The notes under the pieces are model-generated. The model saw only the letters and a list, made by a program, of their open reading frames with translations, was not told where the DNA came from and did no database searches. A stretch of 64,000 nt of DNA, from NCBI GenBank assembly GCA_021838785.1, contig JAKCCV010000007.1:84853-148852 (forward strand), given 5' to 3'. The stretch is from Acidobacteriota bacterium. GTDB taxonomy: Bacteria > Acidobacteriota > Terriglobia > UBA7540. The position numbers and the translations under genes were made by a program. This document shows positions 1 through 9,162 of the stretch, one piece after another (positions within the stretch are counted from its first letter, which is position 1; every line of letters begins with the position of its first letter).

Positions 1-300
1 CAAGTAGCGGGCCGCGCCACCCCACGCAAGCCAAACCGCAAGAATCACAAACAGGGCGGCCGAAATTTCGATGATCCAAGGGCTAAAGCTCGGGTAAGCC
101 CCGGAGGTTAAATGTCCCATGGCGCCGAGGACGAGCGCCAGAAATTCGACAACGGCCACGAAAGCGGCAAACCGGTGCAGCCAGGAGACGTTTGCCTCGC
201 TGGATACCGCGGAAGGCGGCAAAAGCGCTAGCGGAGAAGAGGGCATGACGCTTCGCTCGCCGCTTTCGACGCTGGGGATCAAGGTGGGATCAGGACTCAT
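1..300 (-). CDS. N-terminal part of a membrane protein (truncated by window edge)
   Basis: An open frame begins at an ATG at 300 and runs off the left edge, giving about 100 residues. After a roughly 40-residue soluble, Pro/Ser-rich start there is WLHRFAAFVAVVEFLALVLG, then a Gly/Ser-Thr-rich turn and a second hydrophobic stretch (WIIEISAALFVILAVWLAW). The WLHR-F-A start of the first helix is reminiscent of COX15/CtaA haem A synthases, but the diagnostic residues after the helix do not clearly match, so I leave it unnamed. It lies 22 bases downstream of the SDR gene in the same direction and could be its operon partner. Confidence 0.5.
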   Translation of the reverse strand, partial: MSPDPTLIPSVESGERSVMPSSPLALLPPSAVSSEANVSWLHRFAAFVAVVEFLALVLGAMGHLTSGAYPSFSPWIIEISAALFVILAVWLAWGGAARYL

Positions 301-322
301 AACTGTGCCGATGCGAATCGTC

Positions 323-1102
323 TCACGGGCGCGACATTTTGGCGACCGCCCAGGGAACCCAGGCTCGCGGGACCAACCGCTCAATCCACACGCTCATTTT
401 GTTCGCCCACCCGGGAATCACCATGCCGCCGCCGGCATCGAGCTTGGCAAGTGCCTCGGCGACGACGGCTTCCGGGGCCATGCTGGCTGCGGGGAAACGT
501 CCGCGCCCCGTCCGGCTGCCCTCGATCACAAAGTTCGTTCGAGTGCCCCCCGGGCACAGCGTGACCACTCGCACCCCGAATGGCCGCGCCTCTTCTGCCA
601 AGGCGAGCGAAAAATGCGTGATAAAGGCCTTTGTGGCCGAGTAAACGGCCACATACGGGATCGGCTGAAAACCCGTGATCGAGGATACCTGGACGATTCC
701 TCCCGCGCGCCGTTCGATCATGCCGGGAAGAAGATGGTGGGTCAATTCGACGAGTGACGCCAGGTGCAGCTTGATCATCTGCCGCTGCCGCTCGCCCGAC
801 AACTTCCAGAACTCTCCGCGCGCGCCAAACCCTGCGTTATTAACCAGCAGGCTGACGCCGCCCTGGCGCTCCAAAACCGATTTCGCCAAAGCGCTGCCGG
901 CGCCCTCCACGCTCAGGTCGCATGGAAACACCTCGGCCTGAACGCCCCAAGCGGTTTCAAGCTCCCGCGCCAGGCTCGCCAGCTTGTCTTGGGAGCGCGC
1001 CACCAGAATCAGATTCTGTTTTCGCCGAGCCAACGCGTGCGCAAACTGTTCTCCAATGCCGCTCGAAGCCCCCGTCACCAAAGCCCAGTCGGATGCGCTC
1101 AT
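323..1102 (-). CDS. Short-chain dehydrogenase/reductase (SDR family)
   Basis: A 259-residue classical SDR. The Rossmann cofactor motif TGASSGIG is at residues 10-17, NNAG at about 88-91, the catalytic Ser in VSSITG at about 139-141 and the YSATK active-site motif at about 154-158. The Arg cluster after the second strand (LVARSQDKL) suggests NADP(H) preference. Family members without close matches act on many alcohols, ketones or 3-oxoacyl groups; the substrate cannot be read here. The start overlaps the stop of the upstream fatty-acid-hydroxylase gene by four bases, so the two are probably translationally coupled and may act on the same lipid substrate (inference). Confidence 0.9.
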   Translation of the reverse strand: MSASDWALVTGASSGIGEQFAHALARRKQNLILVARSQDKLASLARELETAWGVQAEVFPCDLSVEGAGSALAKSVLERQGGVSLLVNNAGFGARGEFWKLSGERQRQMIKLHLASLVELTHHLLPGMIERRAGGIVQVSSITGFQPIPYVAVYSATKAFITHFSLALAEEARPFGVRVVTLCPGGTRTNFVIEGSRTGRGRFPAASMAPEAVVAEALAKLDAGGGMVIPGWANKMSVWIERLVPRAWVPWAVAKMSRP

Positions 1103-1845
1103 GAACGCGCCCCCGATACCGGCAGGGCGGCCTCACCTGTCCGCTTGACCGGAAAAGCTTTCTTGTGGTGATAGAGAGCTTGACGGGCCTCGGCCGGATA
1201 GCGCGTCTTGAAAACGATGTCCCAAAAGCCGTTGGTCAAACCGTATCCGCGCTCCATGCCCTTGGGGCTGTGATGATAAAAATGGTGCCGCTTAATGTAC
1301 CGAAAATATGGGTTGCGGAAATTGTAGAAGTGGCAGGAATGATGAACCCACTCCTCCACCACGTAAAACTCCACTACCCCTGCCAGCAGGACCGGCAACG
1401 CGTAAACCGGCGCGATAAAGCTGAGCGGGGCGGCGACAAAGAAGAGCGGCAGCAGATCCTTCAATTCCCCGTTGATGTGATGGCCATCGAAAGGGTGCTC
1501 ATGGTGCTCCCAGTGCAAAGGATCAAGCCGCTCGTGCATGAAGCGCCGGATCATGCCCTCGCCCGGAGGGAAGTGCCCGTGTAGCACGTAGCGGTGGAAC
1601 AGGTATTCGACGAGCGTCCACACCGGCACCCCGGCACCATAAAACGCCAGCGCTATCCAAGGATGCGCCGAGCGGAGCGCAATCATTAGCACGGCCAGTG
1701 AATAGACGGAATAAAAAACCGTCACCGGGTAAAGCCGATGGCGTGAAATGCGGGCTTGTTGCCGCTTATACTCTCCGAAAGGAATGTCCGGACGTGAGGC
1801 AGCGGTTGGATTTTCCAACGGCTTCATGGGACGACTCGATTCCAT
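1099..1845 (-). CDS. Fatty acid hydroxylase / sterol desaturase superfamily protein
   Basis: An integral membrane di-iron hydroxylase. The histidine clusters typical of the family are visible: HRYVLHGH, HWEHHEHP, HHSCH and HHFYHH, set between hydrophobic segments (FYSVYSLAVLMIALRS, IALAFYGAGVPVWTLVEYLF, LPLFFVAAPLSFI, LPVLLAGVVEF). The spacing resembles FA2H/ceramide 2-hydroxylase-like proteins. I choose the ATG at 1845, because GAGG lies 7 bases before it; a GTG at 1860 would add five residues. The gene is coupled to the downstream SDR by a four-base overlap, suggesting a lipid-modifying pair. The substrate (fatty acyl, sphingolipid or carotenoid) is not determined. Confidence 0.85.
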   Translation of the reverse strand: MESSRPMKPLENPTAASRPDIPFGEYKRQQARISRHRLYPVTVFYSVYSLAVLMIALRSAHPWIALAFYGAGVPVWTLVEYLFHRYVLHGHFPPGEGMIRRFMHERLDPLHWEHHEHPFDGHHINGELKDLLPLFFVAAPLSFIAPVYALPVLLAGVVEFYVVEEWVHHSCHFYNFRNPYFRYIKRHHFYHHSPKGMERGYGLTNGFWDIVFKTRYPAEARQALYHHKKAFPVKRTGEAALPVSGARS

Positions 1846-2097
1846 CAGCAACCTCAACACGGGGTTTCCGTTACAAGCAAACTTTTAGCGGCTTGCCTCA
1901 ATCCCGGCGGATGCACCACCAGGGCAGATTCCCCCCTCGCCTTGCCCATGGCGCCTCGTTACAGCCTGCCACCGCCTCCGCACAGGATCTCAGAGATTCT
2001 CTAAGCACCCACAGATTTCGGAGTCGGCCTTCGATCCCCCTCCGTTCTGTTGTGCGAGACCAATAGGTGGCATTTTAGCTTCATCAACGGCCCTTGT

Positions 2098-4671
2098 CTA
2101 GTGGGCAAATCCGATGATGATGCCATCAATTCTCTTGTTGAAGCCCGTAAAATTGCCGAACAAGGGCGAAGCCGTGTCATTAAATACATCCGTCGGATTT
2201 GTTTGGTCGGTGGTGTTGATGGAAAAAACGCCGAAGCGAAACAGGTGACCCTTCCGAAAGGGCACAGGGAACTCCTTAAAAATGCTCCAATTGAGCGAAA
2301 AATAAGTTGGATACCGCTGGCCCTCAGGGATGCCAACGTAGTTCTGAAGCACATCCACGTTGGAATACGGAAAACCCGTGTGGATGTCCACGGCGGGCAC
2401 AAAGGTGATTTTCCACGGCAGGCGGAAAGTGCCGAGGGCCGTCAGGCGATTGGGAATGTCGGAGGGCAGATTCGCGTAAACGTCGGGGCGAATCACCGGC
2501 TGCTCAAACGGGACATAGAGCTGGCTGAGCGTGTTCAAATCGCCGCGGGCGATGGTGTGCAGATAGTCGAAGGTAATGTCCGACCGGGCACTCGGATGAA
2601 CTTGCAGCGAGGCTTCCACCTCTCGATAATCCGTCCGCCCGGTGTTGATGAGCATCAAATACGCTCGGCCATTGAGCGGGGCTGTCGGATTCACCACGAA
2701 TTCATGGCGCGCCTGACTGGAAAGGTAATCGAGGTTCAGGGTCATGCGGCGGGACAATTGGCGCTCGACGCCGACCCTCCAGGTGTCTTCATAAGGTGTG
2801 CTGCCGAGATTGGAGCAGGAGGCCAGAATCTGCGGACCAAGGGGGCTGATTTGCGCGCAGACGTTTTCATAATTGATGGGCGGCGCCACCAGCAATCCTT
2901 GCGGGTCAAAGAGAAAAACGGAGCGCTCCGGATTATCGGCAAAAGCTCCCGCCAGCAACGGCGTGCGCTCGTGAAAGATGCCCCAGCCGGCGTGAAAAAC
3001 CGTTTTGCCTCCGCTGCCGGGCGAATAAATGACCCCCAACCGCGGCGCGAAATCAGCCTTTTCTCCATTCGACTGGCCAAAGTACCGCACGCCCAGGTTC
3101 ACGGCCATGTGGTCGTTGAAGGTCCAATGGTCCTGAAGAAAGCTGGCCACCTGCGTATCCTGCGTGCGCAGCTCTCCCACTCCGGAGAAATGGATTTCTT
3201 CGGCCACCGCGCCGTCGGCCCGCAATACCTCAACCGGGCGCGAGGCGCTGGTCCCATGAAAGGCGCGCTCCACAACCTCCACGCCCAAGGAAAGCTCGTG
3301 CTTGCCGAGCCACGCCCGCGAGGGGAGCGTGAGTTCGGTGCCCGCTTCTGTCTGATGGCTGAAGCGCTTCCAGGCGTTGAAGTAATTTCCCGCCAAGCCA
3401 TTGGGCGTCACTAGCATGTCGAGCGGCCCTTGCCCGTGCGCGTAAGTATCCGCCTTGAGGTATTGCACTCGCGTCGTGAGCACGTTCCCGGAAGAAAATT
3501 GGTAGTGGTCCGATACGGCGAGGTCGTAGCCTCGCTGCCCGAGATCCGACGCCGCCGGCTGCGGAATGAGCGCCCGCAGATTGGCAAACTCCTGCCGCCG
3601 GGGAAAGAGGTCCACGTTCACAGTCAGCAAATGGCGGGTCGAAAACAAGTACTGAAACGTCGAAAAAGAATTGAAACCTTGAATTTTGGTTTCATCGTGC
3701 GGCCAAGCCAGACCCCGAATATCCTCCTTGTTCATGGTGTACTGAAACACTTCCGCGAAATTCAGTTTGTTGGACCAGAGCGGCCCCGAAAAATGCAAGC
3801 GTGGCTCAGCCTGCTGGATTCCGACGATGTGGCCTTGCTTACCGCGAATCTTTGGATTGATGTTTTCCATTCCCCACGTCCACTGGCTGGTCGGCGTTTT
3901 TGTTTCAATGCTCGTCAATCCGCCGATGAACCCGTCATAATCGGCCTCGAAGGGCGCTCGGTAAACCTTCAGGGACTGGATCGCGTCCACGGGCAAATTC
4001 ACAATAAAGCTTCCAGTCACCGGATCCACGGCGTCTGCCGAATCAATCTCCATCATGCCCTGCGTTTCCGGCGCGCCCTCGATGTAGGTTTCGCCGTTTA
4101 GAACGCGGATGACTCCCGGCATCAGCGGCAACTCCTGTTTGACTCGTTGTTGAGCCACCGGCGCCGTAATGAGCTGTGAAGCGGTCAACTTAGCCGGTGG
4201 GGCAGTATTCTTCTGGGCGACCGGCGGCGCTTTCTCACGAACTTCTACCACTTGACGAACCTCCGAAAGCTTGAGCCGGATGTTCTCCACTAGGTTGTCG
4301 CTGGGGTGAAGGACGACGCTTTTGGTAAAGGGTTCAAAACCTTGTCCGCCCGCCGTCAGCGTGTAACTGCCGGGCGGAATGTCGGCCAAGACAAACCCTC
4401 CACTCTCGCCGGAAACGGCAGTTCGGGGTGGCTGGCTGCCATTGGCGGAAGTCAATCGAACTTCTACATGGCCCGCCGGAAACACCTTGCCGTCGGGAGT
4501 GACGGCCGTCACCGTTCCATGCACTACCGCCAACTGAGGCGATTGCGCGACCGCCACCGGCGGAGCCATCCCCACCCAAAGAGCCACGACGGCGAAGAGC
4601 ACACTCCGAGCGCCGCGCGCAATAATGATGGCTGTGGGTTTTCTCAGACTGCCAAACCTCGATGTCACCAC
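2098..4671 (-). CDS. TonB-dependent receptor with carboxypeptidase-regulatory-like N-terminal domain
   Basis: 857 residues from a GTG start. A signal peptide (hydrophobic core VLFAVVALWVG, cleavage probably after AVAQ near residue 43) is followed by a CarboxypepD_reg/Ig-like fold (about 48-135; GTVTAV, GESGGFVLADIPPGSYTLTA). A plug domain follows (about 170-260; LMPGVIRVLNGETYIEGAPE, DSADAVDPVTG) and then a long beta-barrel rich in alternating aromatic residues. This architecture is common in Acidobacteriota and Bacteroidota outer-membrane receptors that import oligosaccharides or similar ligands with TonB-ExbB-ExbD. No SusD-like partner is adjacent, so the ligand is unknown. The gene stands alone, with about 340 featureless bases upstream. 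Confidence 0.85.
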   Translation of the reverse strand: MVTSRFGSLRKPTAIIIARGARSVLFAVVALWVGMAPPVAVAQSPQLAVVHGTVTAVTPDGKVFPAGHVEVRLTSANGSQPPRTAVSGESGGFVLADIPPGSYTLTAGGQGFEPFTKSVVLHPSDNLVENIRLKLSEVRQVVEVREKAPPVAQKNTAPPAKLTASQLITAPVAQQRVKQELPLMPGVIRVLNGETYIEGAPETQGMMEIDSADAVDPVTGSFIVNLPVDAIQSLKVYRAPFEADYDGFIGGLTSIETKTPTSQWTWGMENINPKIRGKQGHIVGIQQAEPRLHFSGPLWSNKLNFAEVFQYTMNKEDIRGLAWPHDETKIQGFNSFSTFQYLFSTRHLLTVNVDLFPRRQEFANLRALIPQPAASDLGQRGYDLAVSDHYQFSSGNVLTTRVQYLKADTYAHGQGPLDMLVTPNGLAGNYFNAWKRFSHQTEAGTELTLPSRAWLGKHELSLGVEVVERAFHGTSASRPVEVLRADGAVAEEIHFSGVGELRTQDTQVASFLQDHWTFNDHMAVNLGVRYFGQSNGEKADFAPRLGVIYSPGSGGKTVFHAGWGIFHERTPLLAGAFADNPERSVFLFDPQGLLVAPPINYENVCAQISPLGPQILASCSNLGSTPYEDTWRVGVERQLSRRMTLNLDYLSSQARHEFVVNPTAPLNGRAYLMLINTGRTDYREVEASLQVHPSARSDITFDYLHTIARGDLNTLSQLYVPFEQPVIRPDVYANLPSDIPNRLTALGTFRLPWKITFVPAVDIHTGFPYSNVDVLQNYVGIPEGQRYPTYFSLNWSIFKEFPVPFRKGHLFRFGVFSINTTDQTNPTDVFNDTASPLFGNFTGFNKRIDGIIIGFAH

Positions 4672-5011
4672 GACAACGGTTTCCCTATTCGTCTCATCAC
4701 CGTGAGGGGATCGCCTTCAGATCGGGACCTCGCCGGGATGGCGCGCCGTGGACAGGATGCGCGCCTCCGCCTGGCGCGAGCTACTTCAGCCGGGCCGGCG
4801 CGGTCAAACTCCCATCTTGCCTTTCAACCGATGGGGATGGCAAGGCGCGGCCGATGTCAAATCACGGCCGGCTTCATTTTGCTCAGCTTAATCGGATGCG
4901 CGAAGCGCGCGGCGAGTTTCACGCTCCATCACGGCAAGAAGATGGACCGGCCGCTTCGGGGATGGTCGAACTTTCCACGGGCCAGCCCCGCCATCGCCGG
5001 TTTCTGCGGAA
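4672..5011. other. Intergenic stretch with no recognised gene
   Basis: Between argF (ending at 5012) and the TonB-dependent receptor start at 4671. The short open frames here have no signal peptide, motif or ribosome binding site that I can support. No clear terminator hairpin with a T-run was seen for the arg operon. Confidence 0.5.
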
Positions 5012-5977
5012 TTAGCGATGCCCGTTTTGCATGAGCAACATCAAAATCGCCTTCTGAACGTGCAATCGGTTTTCTGCCTGGTCATAAACAATCGAGCGGC
5101 TCGAGTCCATGACGGAATCGGTCACCTCTTGCCCCCGGTGCGCCGGCAGGCAGTGCATAAAGACAGCCCCCCGGTCGGCCGCGGCCATCAGAGCGTCATT
5201 GACCTGGAAAGAAGCAAAAACCTGCGCCCGAAGATGAGCGGCGAATTCCTGACCCATGCTGGCCCAAACGTCGGTATAGACGGCCTGCGCGCCAGCGACC
5301 GCCTCGAGAGGATCGTGAAATAACTGCACCGTTCCACCCCCCGCGCGCCCGGCCGCTCGCGCTTCCTTCACGATTTCCGACTTCGGCTCGAATCCGGCCG
5401 GCGTGGCCACCCTCACCGTGACGCCCAGTTTGGCCCCTGTGACCATGAGCGAATGACAAACGTTATTGCCGTCGCCGACAAACGCCAGCGTCAGGCCCCG
5501 CAGGCGACCATGCTTTTCCTTCAGCGTAAAGAAATCACTGATGGCCTGGCACGGGTGGAATAGATCCGTCAGGGCGTTGATGACCGGGATGGAGGCGTTC
5601 TGCGCCAGCTCGACCACTGCCTGATGCGCGAACGTGCGGGCGACCACACCGTCCACCCAGCGTTCCAGGTTACGCGCCACGTCCTTGATGGACTCGCGCT
5701 CGCCCAGGCGCGGCTTCACGTGCTCCAGATAAACCGCAAACCCGCCCAGGCTGGTCATCCCCACTTCAAAGGTGGTGCGTGTGCGGAGCGAAGGCTTCTC
5801 AAAAATCATCGCCAGTTGTTTGCCGGCGAGCGCGCCGGCATAGGCCGCGGGCGAAGCCTTCACCCGTTCCGCCAGTTCAAAAATCAGCTTCAAATCGCTC
5901 CGCGTCAGTTCGGCGTCGGAAATCAAATCTCGAACGCTAACTTGCTCCTGTTGGTCCATCGCCACCACGGGGGTCAT
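5012..5977 (-). CDS. argF: Ornithine carbamoyltransferase
   Basis: Cytoplasmic enzyme that joins carbamoyl phosphate and ornithine to give citrulline, the sixth step of arginine synthesis. The 321 residues carry the carbamoyl-phosphate motif SLRTRTTFE (about 62-70), the HPCQ motif at about 142-145 and the ornithine-loop signature MHCLPAHRGQEVTD (about 277-290). HCLP distinguishes ornithine from aspartate transcarbamoylases. An acetylornithine carbamoyltransferase variant, as in Xanthomonas and Bacteroidetes, cannot be fully excluded. Last gene of the argC-argB-argD-argF operon; its ATG overlaps the argD stop by four bases. Confidence 0.95.
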   Translation of the reverse strand: MTPVVAMDQQEQVSVRDLISDAELTRSDLKLIFELAERVKASPAAYAGALAGKQLAMIFEKPSLRTRTTFEVGMTSLGGFAVYLEHVKPRLGERESIKDVARNLERWVDGVVARTFAHQAVVELAQNASIPVINALTDLFHPCQAISDFFTLKEKHGRLRGLTLAFVGDGNNVCHSLMVTGAKLGVTVRVATPAGFEPKSEIVKEARAAGRAGGGTVQLFHDPLEAVAGAQAVYTDVWASMGQEFAAHLRAQVFASFQVNDALMAAADRGAVFMHCLPAHRGQEVTDSVMDSSRSIVYDQAENRLHVQKAILMLLMQNGHR

Positions 5978-7197
5978 GCGTGCGCTCCTTTCGGCCGCGC
6001 CGCCGGGAGGGTTTGAAGAATGGGGCGCAAGCCTTCCGTAAATTGGTCCACGTCCTGTTTCTCAACAATCAGCGGCGGCAAAAATCTCAGCACGCGCTCC
6101 TGCGTGCAATTGAAGATGAGGCCCGCCTGAAGGCCCTGCTGAACCGCCTCCTTGCCCGCGACCGCAAGCTGCGCGGCCAGCATCAGGCCGTCGCCGCGTA
6201 CCTGTTGAATGACCGGCAGGTCCTCCTGCAGGCCGAGCAGCTTCTGGCGAAAATACTCGCCCACCTCCCGCACGTGCTCCAAAAAGCCGGGCCGTTCGAT
6301 AATCTCCAGAAACTTCAGCGCCAACCGGCACTGCAGCGGCCCTCCGCCGAAGGTCGAACCGTGCAGGCCGGGATGGAACGCCTCCGCCACCCGGTTTCGT
6401 GCCAAAACTGCCGCTAACGGCAGCCCGCCCGCTAGCGGCTTGGCCACGACCACAATATCCGGCTGAAGGCCGAATTTCTGGTAGGCAAAAAATCGTCCCG
6501 TTCTCCCTAGCCCGCATTGAATCTCATCGCAGATGAACAGCGCGTCGTGGGCGCGCGCCAAGTGTTCGGCGGCTTGCAGAAATTCTCTTTCCAATTCCAC
6601 CACGCCACCCTCACCCTGAATGACCTCCACCAGAATCGCCGCCACGCACTCTGAGAATTTCTGCTTCAACTGATCGAGGTCGTTTGCCCGCACAAACTCC
6701 ACGCCCGGCACGAGCGGCTCAAACGGCTTGCGGTATTTTTCGGGCCACGTGGCGGAGAGCGCGCCGAGCGTTCGACCGTGAAATGAATTTTCCAACGCCA
6801 GGATCACGAATCGCTCCGAGCCCGCCTCCGCGCGCCGCGCGTAGGCTCGCGCCAGCTTCATCGCCCCTTCCACAGCCTCGCTGCCTGTGTTGGCGAAAAA
6901 GACCCGGTCCAGCCCAGACAGCACGGCCAATTTTTGCGCCAATGGCGCCTGAAAACGGTGATAAATCAGATTTGAGACGTGCAGCAGCGTTTCCGACTCG
7001 TCGCGCAGGACGGTCATCATTTCGTGGTGGTTGTAGCCGAGCGCGTTGACGGCTAGCCCGCCGAGAAAATCCAGATACTTTTTCCCCGCCGCGTCAAACA
7101 GGAAACACCCTTCGCCCCGCACCGCAAGGAGCGGCAGCCGCTCATAGGTTGACATGAGCGTTTGCGATTCGAGTTCGGCAATTTGCTCTAACGTCAT
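5974..7197 (-). CDS. argD: Acetylornithine aminotransferase (class III, PLP-dependent)
   Basis: 407 residues, normal for ArgD. It converts N-acetylglutamate semialdehyde to N-acetylornithine with glutamate as amino donor. Class III motifs are visible: NTGSEAVEGAMKLAR (about 104-118), SFHGRTLGALSAT, the PLP-interacting FICDEIQCGLGRTG (about 222-235) and the lysine-bearing PDIVVVAKPLAGG (about 247-259). Some ArgD proteins also act as succinyldiaminopimelate aminotransferase (DapC); that is possible here but not visible. The start overlaps the argB stop by four bases, and the downstream argF start overlaps its own stop, giving a fully coupled operon. Confidence 0.93.
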   Translation of the reverse strand: MTLEQIAELESQTLMSTYERLPLLAVRGEGCFLFDAAGKKYLDFLGGLAVNALGYNHHEMMTVLRDESETLLHVSNLIYHRFQAPLAQKLAVLSGLDRVFFANTGSEAVEGAMKLARAYARRAEAGSERFVILALENSFHGRTLGALSATWPEKYRKPFEPLVPGVEFVRANDLDQLKQKFSECVAAILVEVIQGEGGVVELEREFLQAAEHLARAHDALFICDEIQCGLGRTGRFFAYQKFGLQPDIVVVAKPLAGGLPLAAVLARNRVAEAFHPGLHGSTFGGGPLQCRLALKFLEIIERPGFLEHVREVGEYFRQKLLGLQEDLPVIQQVRGDGLMLAAQLAVAGKEAVQQGLQAGLIFNCTQERVLRFLPPLIVEKQDVDQFTEGLRPILQTLPAARPKGAHA

Positions 7198-7994
7198 GCA
7201 GTTTTCACAATCCGAGTTCCCAGGCTTTCGCCGCGCTCGACGGCTCGCACCAACGCGCTCGGGGCGTCGGGCGCCATAATGTCAATTTCACCCACGCCGC
7301 TTCGCAACGAGCGCGCGCACGAACGGAGTTTCGGAATCATGCCGTCCCGCACGACCCCTTGGCGGATCAGTCGCTGGATTTCACCCACCTTCACCACGCG
7401 CAACAACCGCCGCTCGGCATCCCACACGCCGCCCGACTCGGTTAAATAGAGCAAGCGGTCGGCTCGGAGGGAGGTGGCCAGCGCCGCGGCCAGGTCGTCG
7501 GCGTTGATGTTCAGATAGGCGCCGCGCGCACTCAGGCCCAAACTGGCAATCACCGGCACCATGCCCTGCCGGAAGGCCATCTCCAAAAGCGCGGGACGGA
7601 TCCGGCTTGGCCGTCCCACGAATCCCAAATCCTTCGCCGGACCGTGCTTACCGGGTGAGAGTTTGCGCGCCACCACCAGCCGCCCGTCCCCACCGCAGAT
7701 TCCCAGGGCCGCCTGCCCTTGCGCTTCGAGCTCCGCCACCCAGGTTTTGTTGACCATCCCGGCCAGAACCATCAGCGCCACGTCGCGCGTGGCGGCGTCG
7801 GTGACGCGCAGCCCGTGGTGGAACTCCGTCGCCATGCCCAGCCGCGCCAAGGTTTCCGTCAGCATCTTTCCGCCGCCATGAACGATGGCCACGTGATGCC
7901 CTGACCGGCTGAGCGCCGCAATCTGCCGCGCCAGTCGTCGGCGTCCTACGCGGTTTTCCGCCGCTTGTCCCCCGATTTTGATAACGATTTTCAT
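7194..7994 (-). CDS. argB: Acetylglutamate kinase
   Basis: The kinase starts at the ATG at 7994 (MKIVIKIGGQAAEN). The frame is open about 190 bases further upstream, but that part lies inside argC and is low in motifs, so I take the shorter start (266 residues). The amino acid kinase fold is shown by VIKIGG, IVHGGGKMLTE (about 41-51), the GLRVTD segment and NINADDLAAALA (about 162-173). It phosphorylates N-acetylglutamate. The C-terminal half has the GGVWDA and RDGMIPKL motifs of ArgB. There is no N-terminal extension of the kind seen in strongly arginine-inhibited hexameric enzymes. ATG overlaps the argC stop by four bases. Confidence 0.93.
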   Translation of the reverse strand: MKIVIKIGGQAAENRVGRRRLARQIAALSRSGHHVAIVHGGGKMLTETLARLGMATEFHHGLRVTDAATRDVALMVLAGMVNKTWVAELEAQGQAALGICGGDGRLVVARKLSPGKHGPAKDLGFVGRPSRIRPALLEMAFRQGMVPVIASLGLSARGAYLNINADDLAAALATSLRADRLLYLTESGGVWDAERRLLRVVKVGEIQRLIRQGVVRDGMIPKLRSCARSLRSGVGEIDIMAPDAPSALVRAVERGESLGTRIVKTA

Positions 7995-9073
7995 TCGAGC
8001 GCCGTCGTCTCCTCGAACCCGCACATCAGATTCATGTTCTGCACCGCTTGGCCGGCCGCTCCTTTGCCCAAGTTGTCGAGGGCGGAAACGATAATCAGCC
8101 GCCGCGTGGAAGCCTCGAGCGCAAAGCCGAGGTCGGCATAATTCGTATAGGCCGCTGATTGAATCTCCGGCGTTCCCTCCCTCCACACGCGAACCATCGG
8201 AGCCTGGGCGTAAAAACTCTGAAAAAGTTCCACCACGGACTCGACTGGCCGGCTCTCCGACAGTCGTACGTAAATCGTGCTGAGCAGGCCGCGGGTGATG
8301 GGCACCAGGTGCGGCGTGAACGCGAAGCGTGTCGGCTCCAGCTTCAGCGTTTCCAGCATTTCCGGAACGTGGCGGTGCGAAAACAGAGCGTAAGGGCGGC
8401 AGTTTTCATTGACTTCGGCAAAATGGAGCTTCTCGCTTGGGGCGCGGCCGGCTCCGCTCGCCCCGGACTTGGAGTCGGAGATAATTGGCTCGGCGGGGTC
8501 GAGCCATTGAGCCCCAACCAGCGGCGCCAGCCCCAGAATCACCGATGTCGCGTAGCAGCCGGGATTCGCCACCAGCCGCGCTTTGCGAATTGCCGGGGCC
8601 TTCAGTTCCGTCAGGCCGTACACGGCCTCTTCCAGGGCTAGAGCGGCCCGGTGCTCAAATCCGTACCAGCGCGGGTACGCCGCGGCATTTTTCAGCCGAA
8701 ACGCCGCGCTCAGGTCAATCACCCGCAGGCCACGCTCCAACAATCGCGGCGCAAGCTCGTGCGAGGTTTCATGCGGGGTGGCAAGAAAAACCAGGTCGGT
8801 CTCGCTGGGCGTCAGGCTTTCCACCTCGAGCGGCTCGATCAAGGCAGCCAACTTCCCCCGCAGCATGGGATGCGATTGCTCCACCGGATAAGGCTTGCGC
8901 CCGTCCCGGCCGGAAGACATCAGCCGCGTGACGCGCGCCCGGGGGTGGCGGGCCAGCAACGCCAACAGCTCTCGGCCCGCATAGCCGGTCGCCCCCACCA
9001 CGGCCACGCGAACCGTGCCGCGGCTGGTCGTCGGCTCGCTGGCCGCCGCTTTGCTTTCGACCGCTGTTCCCAA
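7991..9073 (-). CDS. argC: N-acetyl-gamma-glutamyl-phosphate reductase
   Basis: First gene of the arg operon. An NADPH-dependent reductase of acetylglutamyl phosphate, about 360 residues. It has the Rossmann motif VVGATGYAGREL (about 25-36) and the catalytic-cysteine signature VANPGCYATSVILGLAP (about 168-184). GASGAGRAPSEKLHF and HRHVPEM motifs follow. The start is a TTG at 9073, supported by GGGAGG eight bases upstream; the first 20 residues are Ala/Ser/Thr-rich and dispensable-looking. A strong promoter and tandem operator-like sites lie just upstream (9102-9162). argJ or argA/argE is not in the cluster, so the acetyl-group route is encoded elsewhere. Confidence 0.93.
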   Translation of the reverse strand: MGTAVESKAAASEPTTSRGTVRVAVVGATGYAGRELLALLARHPRARVTRLMSSGRDGRKPYPVEQSHPMLRGKLAALIEPLEVESLTPSETDLVFLATPHETSHELAPRLLERGLRVIDLSAAFRLKNAAAYPRWYGFEHRAALALEEAVYGLTELKAPAIRKARLVANPGCYATSVILGLAPLVGAQWLDPAEPIISDSKSGASGAGRAPSEKLHFAEVNENCRPYALFSHRHVPEMLETLKLEPTRFAFTPHLVPITRGLLSTIYVRLSESRPVESVVELFQSFYAQAPMVRVWREGTPEIQSAAYTNYADLGFALEASTRRLIIVSALDNLGKGAAGQAVQNMNLMCGFEETTALE

Positions 9074-9101
9074 CCTTTCTGCCTCCCGCCGCCCTTCCCG
9101 G

Positions 9102-9133
9102 GTATATTTATACGCTCACCGAATATTTATAAG
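9102..9133 (-). promoter_or_regulatory. Tandem ARG-box-like operator upstream of argC
   Basis: Two copies of the nonamer ATATTTATA (plus strand 9104-9112 and 9123-9131) lie 19 bases apart. The argC-proximal one sits in a 12-base palindrome with a 2-base centre (GTATATTTATAC, 9102-9113). ArgR/AhrC operators are paired AT-rich imperfect palindromes about two helical turns apart near the start of transcription, which matches this layout: the distal copy covers the predicted transcription start. Seen: repeats and spacing. Inferred: the regulator. Confidence 0.5.
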
Positions 9134-9162
9134 TTTATAGGCCCTCGCCCCTATCCTGTCAA
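9134..9162 (-). promoter_or_regulatory. Sigma70-type promoter of the arg operon
   Basis: On the minus strand TTGACA (9162-9157) and TATAAA (9139-9134) are separated by exactly 17 bases. The predicted start of transcription is near 9127, about 54 bases before the argC TTG. This is the best sigma70-like promoter match I noticed in the window. Confidence 0.7.

Noticed and set aside
1..300. Definite COX15/CtaA assignment
   Set aside because: Only the start of helix 1 resembles the family, and the rest is outside the window.
2050..3414. 454-codon plus-strand open frame
   Set aside because: Lies antisense to the TonB-dependent receptor, without motifs or a signal; typical high-GC shadow.
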